From assembly GCA_963707125.1 (NCBI GenBank), contig CAVPOU010000017.1, forward strand, positions 1 to 64,000: a DNA stretch of 64,000 nucleotides. Direction: 5' to 3'. Source of the DNA: CAVPDE01 sp963707125. GTDB lineage: Bacteria > Desulfobacterota > DSM-4660 > Desulfatiglandales > HGW-15. The notes under the pieces are model-generated. The model worked only from the letters and a program-made list of their open reading frames with translations, was not told where the DNA came from and did not search any database. A program made the translations under genes and the position numbers. This document shows, piece by piece, positions 12,071 through 19,543 of the stretch. Position 1 is the stretch's first letter; each line of letters begins with the position of its first letter.

Positions 12071-12512
12071 CTACATGGGCAAGAAAAGGAGCACGCAGAA
12101 AAGGAGCCTGTCGAGCTTGCTGACCATGGTGCTGACCGACCATATTCAGCGAAAAGATGAACATCGCATGGAGGAGATATTCTCAGAATACCTGCGGTAT
12201 GGACGCGAACCGCTGATCAGGCAGGTTATTAACGATGCAAGTCCCTACATCGATGAAAGCTTTGAAGGAGAAGCCATACTGAGCGTGGGCAAGAGCATCG
12301 ATTTCATACGCAAGGGCGCTTCCGGTATCATCAACGCCATGCCGTTTACCTGTATGCCCGGGACCATATCGAGTGCGGTCATGAAACTGATACAGAATAA
12401 GTACGGTGTGCCCGTCCTCAACATTGCTTACGACGGACAAGGGTTGACCAATATCACGACGAGGTTGGAAGCCTTTATGCACCAGGTGAAGGAATACCAA
12501 GGTCGTCCGTGA
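12045..12512 (+). pseudogene. 2-hydroxyacyl-CoA dehydratase activase (DUF2229 type), C-terminal fragment
   Basis: About 155 residues match the C-terminus of the large BadF/HgdC-HgdB-like activase family. The signature is FEGEAILSVGKS followed by GIINAMPFTCMPGTISSAVM, then VLNIAYDGQGLTNITTRLEA. Full-length members run well over 1,000 residues and activate dehydratases or reductases of the benzoyl-CoA/2-hydroxyglutaryl-CoA type by ATP-driven electron transfer. The 5' part is absent, cut at the 12.05 kb junction, so it cannot work as it stands. A CNNM-type gene follows 66 bases downstream in the same direction. Confidence 0.75.
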
Positions 12513-12578
12513 ATTCCAGGTGAACAGAGCGTTGCTTCAGTTTAACCAAATCTTTAAAGGATTCGATAGTCTACACTA

Positions 12579-12893
12579 ATGGATAGCCTCAGTTTTTCCG
12601 TTATTCTGATTATTATCCTCATACTCTTGAACGGCCTCTTCTCCGCAGGAGAATTTGCCATAATCTCTTCTCGTAAAAGCAGGATCAGGGAGATGATCAA
12701 GGAGAAGAAGGACAGGAGGGCGGAGCTGCTTTTGGAGATGCGGGAGAATCCGGAGAAATTTCTTCCGACAGTGCAGATCGGGATTACCATTTGTGGCACC
12801 CTGGCGTCGGCGCTGGCCGGCGTACTCTCCGTCTACTTTCTTGATCCGGTGATCAAAGGAATCCCGTATGTCGGTCGCTTTTCCGAAAGCTCT
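12579..12893 (+). pseudogene. CNNM/DUF21 hemolysin-family transporter, N-terminal fragment
   Basis: The first 100 or so residues carry the DUF21 pattern: a hydrophobic start (SVILIIILILLNGLFSAGEF), then AIISSRKSRIREMIKEKKD, EKFLPTVQIGITICGTLASA and LAGVLSVYFLDP. This family has four membrane helices followed by CBS and CorC/HlyC domains and exports divalent cations. The frame remains open to 13,082, but sequence after about 12,893 is antisense recD2, so the product is truncated after its first one or two helices. Confidence 0.75.
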
Positions 12894-12905
12894 GCCCCCC
12901 GGATT
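12885..12905. other. Second abrupt junction: CNNM gene joined to antisense recD2
   Basis: The CNNM reading (IPYVGRFSESSA) ends and the recD2 reading on the other strand (LNPSGTAIIRG, from its 5' side) ends in the same 10-20 bases around a C6 run. Both genes are left without their 3' halves. As at 12.05 kb, no mobile-element signature is visible. The 0.84 kb between the two junctions is thus a separate fragment. Confidence 0.65.
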
Positions 12906-14677
12906 ATCGCCGTGCCCGAGGGATTCAGCGCTTCCTGGAGTTTCGCATTCAGGTTCTCCGTCCCCACCGTCCCTTTGTGCATCGGGGCCAGGACCTGGAT
13001 TCCATCCAGAGGATCGAGTTTGAAACGCTTTGGAATACGCTCGCACACCAGTTCCATGATGATCCGAAGGACTTCCTCCTGATCTTCCTGCTCAATGAAA
13101 TAGAAGTCTCCCAGACCCTCTCTCTCCTGCTTGAGTTCAGGCAGAAGCCCTGTGTAGATCCGGTGGGCGTTGCGGATGATCCCGCTGTTCGCAGCCTGGC
13201 GGAAAATCTCTTTGAGCTCAACCACGGGCAGCTTCTTGGATCGGATCACATCCTTCAGCACGTTTCCGGCTCCCACCGAAGGAAGCTGATTCACATCACC
13301 CACCAGGATCAGCGTGGCGCCGGACGGCACCGCCTTCAGGAGATGAACCATAAGGATGGTGTCGATCATGGAGGTCTCATCAAGGATCAGCACATCGACT
13401 TCAAGAGGATGGTCCTGGTCGCGCTGGAATCCTCCCTTTTGCAGGTTGTATTCCAGCATGCGGTGAATGGTTCTCGCAGGGTATCCGGTCGCCTCGCTCA
13501 TCCGCTTGGATGCCCTGCCGGTCGGAGCGGCGAGCAACATCCTGGCTCCGAGTTCCCGGTAGATCTTGATGACCGCATTGATGATGGTGGTTTTTCCTGT
13601 GCCCGGGCCCCCGGTGATCACCATCACCTTTTCCGACACCGCCGACTGAATCGCCTCGATCTGCTTTGCGGCAAACTCAAGCCTGATCTTTTCCTGGACC
13701 CACTTGAGCGCTTTACCCACCTCGACGTTGCGCATTTTTTTCGGAGATGTGGTCAGGCGACGCAAATGATCCGCAATTCCCGTTTCTGCTATGTGGAAGT
13801 TCTTGAGGTAAACCGCCTTGTGGTTGGTTTGAAAGACTTCAAGGTCCTGGTTCAGATCCTCAATCACGATTTTGTTTTCAAGGGTGATGGCGCCGATCGC
13901 TTTGCTAATGACCTCTCGATCGACTTCAAGGATCTCCCTGCATTTGTTCACCAAGGGCTCATAGGGGAAATACACGTGCCCTTCTTCGGAGAGCTGATGA
14001 AGCACGTAGAGGATTCCGGCCTCTACCCTCGCAGGCGCATTCTTTTCAAAGCCCATGCTCCCGGCGATCTTGTCCGCCGTGAGAAACCCAATTCCGAAAA
14101 TGTCGGACGCCAGCCGGTAAGGGTTCTGAGAAACGATTTTGATGGAGTCCCAGCCGTACTTCTTGAAGATCTTGGTGGCATAGGCCGGGCTGACGCTATG
14201 GCCCTGGAGGAAGATCATGACCTCGCGGATCTCCTTTTGCTCCTTCCAGGCCTTGTCAATCATCTCGATCCGCTTGTGCCCGATGCCCTCCACCCTGTGG
14301 AGGTCGGCGATCTTCTTGTCAATGACCTCCAGGGTCTTTTCAGCGAAGGTTTTCACAATCCTCGCGGCCATCACCGGACCAATGCCTTTGATGAGACCTG
14401 AGCCCAGATATTTCCGGATGCCGGTTACAGTGGCAGGAACAACGGCCTGGTGGCTCATGACTTTGAATTGCCGGCCGAAGCGAGGGTGGTTGATCCAGAG
14501 GCCCTTCATCCGCAGAACTTCGCCCGGTGTAGGAGAGATGAGTTGACCGACAATCGTGACGGGATCTGAATAGCCGAGAACCCTGAGCTTGGCCACGGTG
14601 TACCCGTTCTCTTCATTGACGTAGGTCAGGTTTTCGATCTGGCCCTCGAGTTCAGTTTGTTCTTCTGGTTCGATCAT
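12890..14677 (-). pseudogene. recD2: RecD2-type 5'-3' DNA helicase, 3' truncated
   Basis: RecD2 (RecD/TraA family) is an ATP-dependent helicase that works without RecBC in DNA repair. The start ATG at 14677 (MIEPEEQTELEG) is preferred over a start within the upstream repeat. An N-terminal OB-like part (GYTVAKLRVLGYSDPVTIVG) is followed by helix-hairpin-helix sequence (IKGIGPVMAARIVKTF, HRVEGIGHKR), Walker A VITGGPGTGKTTI, Walker B LILDETSMID and GDVNQLPSVGAGNVL. About 600 of an expected 720-740 residues are present. The final SH3-like and UvrD_C2-like region is replaced by reversed CNNM sequence after the 12.89 kb junction. Confidence 0.85.
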
Positions 14678-14740
14678 GGCCCGGGTTTCTGTTTCGAGCA
14701 CGAACGCGCTAAATGAATTGTCATTTTGCTGAGTCGCTCT

Positions 14741-14788
14741 AAATCCCCCCATCCCCCCTTTAGTAAAGGGGGGCGAGGGGGGATTTAG
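14741..14788. repeat. GC-rich inverted repeat between convergent-like ends
   Basis: Arms CTAAATCCCCCCATCCCCCC and its near-perfect complement flank a short TTTAGTAAA centre, giving a 20-bp stem. It lies just upstream of recD2 and directly after the stop of the amidohydrolase gene. It may terminate that gene, or it may be a dispersed palindromic element, because similar C-run/G-run hairpins occur at 22.04 kb and 61.6 kb. Confidence 0.7.
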
Positions 14789-14791
14789 AGA

Positions 14792-15640
14792 CTATTCATG
14801 CACAAGACCGAGAAGGCGCGCGGCGTTCTCGCCTTTCACCATACCCAGAGCTTCGGAGCTCAATCCCGCTTCTGCCATTTCTCGAAAGTATTTGTCCGGT
14901 TTCAGAAGAGGATAGTCGGAACCGAAAAGGATTTTTTCAAAACCAAGAAGCTCACCGGCGATCCTGTACACCTGTGGAGCGTAGAGATAAGGAGAGGCGG
15001 CCGTGTCAAACCAGACACTCTTGAAAACGTCTCTTACCTCATTCTTCATGAGGCTGTAAAAGAAAAGCCCTCCTCCCCAGTGGGCAAGTACAATCTTGTT
15101 CGATGGGTATTGCTTCACGAGATCGTAAATCTCGCTAAGTTGGACAGGGGTCTTTCCTGGATAAACATGACCCACAGGTTCATTCGTGTGGAAGAGAACC
15201 GGGACTTTGAATCCCGCACAGATCTCCATCACCTCATGCAGGCTGCGAAGGATCTCTCCTGAAAAACCGGACTGATAGACCGCCAGCTCCCCAACCCCTG
15301 CGAGACCTGCGTCGAGGCACCGTTTCGCTTCTTCAGGACCATGAGGGGAGAGAGGCGAAAAGCAGCAAAAGCCGATGAGCTTGTCAGGATGGCGTTGAAC
15401 AGATTCGACAATAAAATCGTTGTGTCTCCGGAAGTGCTCTGCTTTCTCCCAGGGGAATCCGAAAATCACCGACCTTTGAATCCCCTGCTCCTCCATGGTC
15501 CGGAGAAGCTCCTCTTTGCTTGCTAGCCTTGAAGTCGCTGATCGGTAAAGAGCTTCAAAGGCCGGTTCTTGGGAGAAGAAGGCATCCCTCTTTTCCCTGA
15601 AATATGGAGGGAAAATGTGGGTATGGAAATCAATGACCAT
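14792..15640 (-). CDS. Amidohydrolase-family (amidohydrolase_2) TIM-barrel metal-dependent hydrolase
   Basis: The protein of 282 residues opens MVIDFHTHIFPPYFR, the H-x-H metal motif of the amidohydrolase superfamily. It continues with VPVLFHTNEPVG (third His), NKIVLAHWGGGLFF and ILFGSDYPLLKP, the Asp motif in which members of the ACMSD/decarboxylase-like branch end their barrel. It is likely cytoplasmic and acts on a carboxylate or cyclic amide, which cannot be specified. Its ATG overlaps the stop of the upstream thioredoxin-like lipoprotein gene by one base (TAATG), so the two are cotranscribed and probably translationally coupled. Confidence 0.8.
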   Translation of the reverse strand: MVIDFHTHIFPPYFREKRDAFFSQEPAFEALYRSATSRLASKEELLRTMEEQGIQRSVIFGFPWEKAEHFRRHNDFIVESVQRHPDKLIGFCCFSPLSPHGPEEAKRCLDAGLAGVGELAVYQSGFSGEILRSLHEVMEICAGFKVPVLFHTNEPVGHVYPGKTPVQLSEIYDLVKQYPSNKIVLAHWGGGLFFYSLMKNEVRDVFKSVWFDTAASPYLYAPQVYRIAGELLGFEKILFGSDYPLLKPDKYFREMAEAGLSSEALGMVKGENAARLLGLVHE

Positions 15641-16158
15641 TAGAGAAGGCTTTGGACGGATTTTTCAACGACCCCGGGCTTGAAGCCTACAAATCGATCC
15701 CTCACTTTGCCCTCGCGATCAATCAAGAACATGGTGGGGATGGAAAAGCCGCTCGTCCGGCCAAAGTAGTCCTCATACACTTTGTTATTGGCTCTCAGGA
15801 TCGGGTAATTGATCCGCATCTTTTCCTTGAAAGCAAGAAGCTCCCCTTTGCTCACTTTGTCATCATCCACGGAAATCCCTACAATCACCAAACCCTTGGC
15901 TTTGTATTTTTCCTGGAGATCAACGAGCTCCGGAATGGACATGAGGCAAGGCCCACACCATGTGGCCCAGAAATCAACAATCACGACCTTCCCCTTGATA
16001 TCGCTCAGAGAGAGAGGCTTCCCGGAAATGTCCTCCAGCATGAAATTCGGGGCAGGGCCTACAAGCACTTTCCCATCATCGGTTGTGCTGCATCCGCTGA
16101 TGACAATCAGGCAGAACAAGACCATGAATAGATTTCTCATCTTTCGGTTTTTCGCCAT
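15640..16158 (-). CDS. TlpA/ResA-like thioredoxin-fold lipoprotein
   Basis: The start at 16158 (MAKNRK) is chosen because AAGGAGT lies 5 bases upstream. The N-terminus is a lipoprotein signal with lipobox VISGC, so the protein is anchored to the membrane on the periplasmic side. The thioredoxin fold carries VVIVDFWATWCGPCLMSIPE with the redox motif WCGPC, and a cis-proline segment FSIPTMFLID. Proteins of this AhpC/TSA-Redoxin subgroup reduce disulfides during cytochrome c maturation or keep exported proteins reduced. The coupled amidohydrolase gene gives no obvious clue to the partner. Confidence 0.87.
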   Translation of the reverse strand: MAKNRKMRNLFMVLFCLIVISGCSTTDDGKVLVGPAPNFMLEDISGKPLSLSDIKGKVVIVDFWATWCGPCLMSIPELVDLQEKYKAKGLVIVGISVDDDKVSKGELLAFKEKMRINYPILRANNKVYEDYFGRTSGFSIPTMFLIDREGKVRDRFVGFKPGVVEKSVQSLL

Positions 16159-16318
16159 GAGTGACTCCTTAAGAGATTTTTGTGGCAAAGGCCAACAAAT
16201 GCCTTAAAATGGAAATGCTTATCTTCCAAGCAAGAGATAGGGATAAGTTATCGTGAAGATAAGTGAATCTATTTTACCTTTAACGTTATCGGTTGGCAAG
16301 CTGTTTTGAGGTGATCTC

Positions 16319-17239
16319 ATGAAACGATCTCTCTTACTGACTTTCGCAGTGGCGTGCTTTCTCATCACCCAGTTTCCTGCAGGCAAAGCCATGGGTGAGA
16401 AAGCCCAAGAGAAAGACTTGCGGAACCCGGTGCTTGCTGGCACCTGGTACCCAGGCGACCCGGAGGTGCTGCGCCAGACCATCACCGACTACCTGTCCAA
16501 GGCAAACCCTCCTGCGCCTGAAGGGAAAATCATGGCGATGATCGTGCCTCATGCAGGCTACACCTATTCTGGCCAGGTCGCCGCTTACAGTTACAAACTC
16601 TTGCAGAGGACCGCTCCCAAAGTTGTTTTTCTGATCGGCCCAAGCCACAGGGTCGGTTTCAAAGGCTTGTCCGTGAGTCAGTATTTGGGCTACAAAACCC
16701 CTCTGGGTGTTGCCCCGGTGGACCAGGATCTCTCCAAGAAACTGCTTTCCATCAACCCGCAGATGAAATGGGTGCCTCAAGCAGACCATCAGGAGCATTC
16801 TCTTGAAATCCAGGTCCCCTTCCTCCAGACCGTGCTCAAGGACTTCCACATCGTACCGATCATCATGGGAGAACAGGATCTCGAAACATGCGCCCTGCTG
16901 GCAAAAAGCTTGATCCAGGTTCTGCCGAACAGGGAAGACGCGGTGATCCTTGCAAGCACGGACCTTTCCCATTTTCACACCGATCAGCAGGCCAGAGCTC
17001 TGGACGGAGAGTTTATTAAACAGGTGCGGGAGTTCGCCCCTGAGGCCCTTGCAAAGGCTGTTGCTTCAGCCTCCTGCGAAGCCTGCGGCGCAGGACCAAC
17101 CATCGCCGCGATGCTGGCGGCCAGGGAACTCGGAGCGAATCGCTCCGTCATCCTCAACTACGCCAATTCGGGGGATGTCACGGGCGACCGCCGCCAGGTG
17201 GTGGGCTACTTGTCCGCCGCCCTTCTTAAAAGCCATTGA
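16319..17239 (+). CDS. amrB: Memo-like AmmeMemoRadiSam system protein B, exported
   Basis: The family is defined by MIVPHAGYTYSGQVAAYSY near residue 75, FLIGPSHRVGF, QADHQEHSLEIQVPFLQ and ILASTDLSHFH. These hold the His, Asp and Cys residues that line a metal-binding pocket like that of extradiol dioxygenases. Family members often occur with an AMMECR1 protein and a radical SAM enzyme, but neither is present here. This copy has a signal peptide (MKRSLLLTFAVACFLITQFP), so it is likely periplasmic, which is less common. RBS-like GAGGTG precedes the ATG. The biochemical function of the family in bacteria is unsettled. Confidence 0.87.
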   Translation: MKRSLLLTFAVACFLITQFPAGKAMGEKAQEKDLRNPVLAGTWYPGDPEVLRQTITDYLSKANPPAPEGKIMAMIVPHAGYTYSGQVAAYSYKLLQRTAPKVVFLIGPSHRVGFKGLSVSQYLGYKTPLGVAPVDQDLSKKLLSINPQMKWVPQADHQEHSLEIQVPFLQTVLKDFHIVPIIMGEQDLETCALLAKSLIQVLPNREDAVILASTDLSHFHTDQQARALDGEFIKQVREFAPEALAKAVASASCEACGAGPTIAAMLAARELGANRSVILNYANSGDVTGDRRQVVGYLSAALLKSH

Positions 17240-17284
17240 CCTTCTGGATTTTTCCGCTCGTTTGTGAAATGATTCTTCGATGCA

Positions 17285-17462
17285 GGCCTCTGCCTGCAAA
17301 CAAATTCGAATCTCGAAATCCGAAATTCGAAACAAATTCAAAGCACCAATGCTCCAATGCTCAAAGCAGAAACCTAGGGGCCACGGTTTTGGTCATTTGA
17401 ATTTGGATCATTGGATATTGTTTCGGATTTCGTGCTTCGGATTTCTGATTTCCATCTTCTCA
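17285..17462. repeat. Imperfect palindromic intergenic element (TTCGAAATCCGAA family)
   Basis: The left arm has AACAAATTCGAATCTCGAAA and repeats of TCGAAATCCGAAATTCG. The right arm has the complementary TTGTTTCGGATTTC and TTCGGATTTCTG. Together they form a large imperfect hairpin of about 160 bases. The same words appear near 25.5, 28.88 and 45.2 kb. The element is open in frame with the gene downstream, which creates a false N-terminal extension of that gene. Confidence 0.65.
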
Positions 17463-17534
17463 GTAGCTCGCGGAGAAGCTGCAGGCCAACATTCCAGGAG
17501 CGGGCATTGCCCAACCCCTTGCTCGGAGGATCTT

Positions 17535-19427
17535 ATGGCCGATTCGATGCTTGAAAAAATGAAGGGTCTTTACCCTGAAAAATTCGCTCCTGAAGAGGAA
17601 ATCTTCAAAAACATTCACCGCGGGGACAGGATCTTCATTGGAACAGCCTGCGGGGAACCACAGTACCTTGTCCGGGCCCTCATCAACTATGTGTCCTCTC
17701 ACCCCAAGGCCATCTTTGATGCAGAAGTGATCCATGTCTGGACACTGGGTGTCGCCCCTTACGCAGACGAGAAGTTCAAAGACAATTTCCGGCACAATTC
17801 CTTCTTCATTGGGAAAAACACGAGGGCTGCGGTGAATGAAGGGCTCGCGGACTATACCCCCATTTCCCTGTCTCAGATCCCGGACCTGCTCAGGCGTAAA
17901 CTCGTGCCCGTGGACGTGGCCTTGATCCAGACCTCCTCTCCGGACAAGAACGGGTACATGAGCCTGGGCATCAGCGTCGATATCACTAAAGCGGCGGTAG
18001 AAAATGCTTCCAAGATCATCGCCCAGGTGAACTCTCAGATGCCCCGCGTTCACGGAGAAACCTTTGTGCACATCAAGGAGGTGGATTTTATCCTTCCCTA
18101 TGATGAGCCCCTCCTTGAATATGAAGAAAGCGTTGCCGATGAGATTGCGGAAAAAATCGGAAATCACGTGGCCCGTATCGTCGAAGATGGAGATACCATC
18201 CAGGTCGGGTACGGAAGCGTGCCGAACGCCATTCTGTACAACCTGCGGAACAAAAAACACCTTGGCGTCCATACAGAGCTCATCTCAGACGGCCTTGTTC
18301 AGTTGATGAAAGACGGGGTCGTCGACAACACCAGGAAGAGCGTCAATCGCGGCAAGGCGGTGGCCTCTTTCTGCATGGGGAAGAAAGAAACCTATGAGTA
18401 CATCCATGACAATCCGAGCATCGAGTTCAGACCCATCGATTACACCAACAACCCTCTCGTGATCGCCGCTCACAGGCAAATCACCGCCATCAACAGTTGT
18501 ATCCAGATCGATCTGACCGGTCAGGCAACCGCAGAGTCCATCGGCAGGAAATTCTTCAGCGGTATTGGAGGGCAGGCAGACTTCATGCGCGGCGCAGTCC
18601 TGTCCCCCGGGGGAAAAACCATTCTCGTCATCCAGTCCACGGCGAGCAAGGGTACCGTCTCCAGAATCATCCCCTATGTGCCTGAAGGAGCAGGAGTCAC
18701 CCTGGGCCGAGGCGATATTCACTATGTCGTCTCCGAGTATGGGATCGCTTACCTCCACGGAAAGAACATCCGGGAGCGAGCCATGGAACTGATCGCCATT
18801 GCCCATCCCAAGTTCAGACCTATGCTCATTGACGAGGCCAAGAAGCTTAGCCTGATCTACAAAGACCAGAAATTCATTCCCGGTAAGAAAGGGGAATATC
18901 CCGAGGAACTGGAAACGTACAGGACGACAAAAACCGGTTTCGAAATCTTTTTCAGACCGGTCAAGATCAGCGATGAGCCTCTCCTGAAAGATTTCTTCTA
19001 TTCGATTTCCGACAAGAGCCTCTACCGGAGATTCATGTCTCCGCGGAAGGATGTGCCCCACCAGCAACTTCAGGAATTTGTCGTCATTGACTACTCCAAA
19101 GACATGGTCATCGTGGCTTCAGCGAAAAGCGGGGAGAAAGAGGATGTCGTTGGTTTGGGGCAGTATAGCATCGCCGAAACAACCCACACCGCAGAAGTGG
19201 CCTTCATTGTTCGCGATGACTACCAGGATAAGGGGATCGGGAGCGAACTGCTTTCCTACCTCACCTACCTTGCCAAGAGGCAAGGTCTCCTGGGTTTCAC
19301 AGCAGAGACGCTCATGGAGAACCGCCAGATGCTCCGCGTCTTCGAAAAAATGGGCTATGACACGCAAAAGAGCGGCAGCGGAGGCGTCTACGAGTTGAGA
19401 ATGATGTTCAAAGACAAAAACCAGTGA
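17535..19427 (+). CDS. Acetyl-CoA hydrolase/CoA-transferase fused to a GNAT domain
   Basis: The start at 17535 has GGAGGA 4 bases upstream, and sequence before it is a repeat element. Residues 1-430 form the two-domain acetyl-CoA hydrolase/4-hydroxybutyrate CoA-transferase fold. They show IFIGTACGEPQYL, YGSVPNAILYNLRNKKHLGV, the CoA-site segment SDGLVQLMKDG and GIGGQADFMRGAVLSPGGK. Residues 470-630 form an acetyltransferase domain (AFIVRDDYQDKGIGSELLSY, the acetyl-CoA pyrophosphate loop). This fused architecture is known in Desulfobacterota and could move CoA among short acyl groups while sensing or acylating a partner. It is a monocistronic unit followed by convergent priA. Confidence 0.86.
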   Translation: MADSMLEKMKGLYPEKFAPEEEIFKNIHRGDRIFIGTACGEPQYLVRALINYVSSHPKAIFDAEVIHVWTLGVAPYADEKFKDNFRHNSFFIGKNTRAAVNEGLADYTPISLSQIPDLLRRKLVPVDVALIQTSSPDKNGYMSLGISVDITKAAVENASKIIAQVNSQMPRVHGETFVHIKEVDFILPYDEPLLEYEESVADEIAEKIGNHVARIVEDGDTIQVGYGSVPNAILYNLRNKKHLGVHTELISDGLVQLMKDGVVDNTRKSVNRGKAVASFCMGKKETYEYIHDNPSIEFRPIDYTNNPLVIAAHRQITAINSCIQIDLTGQATAESIGRKFFSGIGGQADFMRGAVLSPGGKTILVIQSTASKGTVSRIIPYVPEGAGVTLGRGDIHYVVSEYGIAYLHGKNIRERAMELIAIAHPKFRPMLIDEAKKLSLIYKDQKFIPGKKGEYPEELETYRTTKTGFEIFFRPVKISDEPLLKDFFYSISDKSLYRRFMSPRKDVPHQQLQEFVVIDYSKDMVIVASAKSGEKEDVVGLGQYSIAETTHTAEVAFIVRDDYQDKGIGSELLSYLTYLAKRQGLLGFTAETLMENRQMLRVFEKMGYDTQKSGSGGVYELRMMFKDKNQ

Positions 19428-19535
19428 GCAGTAATCAGTGGTCAGTAATCAGTAAAAGCCAAATACAAACAAGACGACTATGGCCCTTGCTTTTGTGTTT
19501 ACTGTTTACTGATTACTGTTCACTGCTTACTGCCT
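19428..19535. repeat. Inverted repeat between convergent genes
   Basis: The 14-base arms CAGTAATCAGTAAA and TTTACTGATTACTG, with further pairing outside them, form a hairpin of about 95 bases between the CoA-transferase and priA stops. It has no long T-run. It may be a dispersed element, or it may separate the two convergent transcripts. Confidence 0.65.
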
Positions 19536-19543
19536 TACTGGCT

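Noticed and set aside
12833..12890. C-terminal residues of the open recD2 frame
   Set aside because: They translate reversed CNNM sequence and do not match RecD2; the open frame runs past the junction by chance.
12893..13082. C-terminal part of the open CNNM frame
   Set aside because: It is antisense recD2, not transporter sequence.
12977..14401. 474-codon plus-strand ORF opposite recD2
   Set aside because: It is the antisense of a well-supported helicase gene and has no recognisable domain.
14741..14788. Rho-independent terminator for the amidohydrolase gene
   Set aside because: The stem is strong but lies on the far side of the gene's 5'/3' geometry without a U-run on the minus strand, and similar hairpins recur elsewhere; kept as a repeat.
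17280..17534. In-frame extension of the CoA-transferase gene to 17280
   Set aside because: The added sequence is the palindromic repeat element, has no ribosome site at its ATG, and is not part of the enzyme family; GGAGGA stands before 17535.
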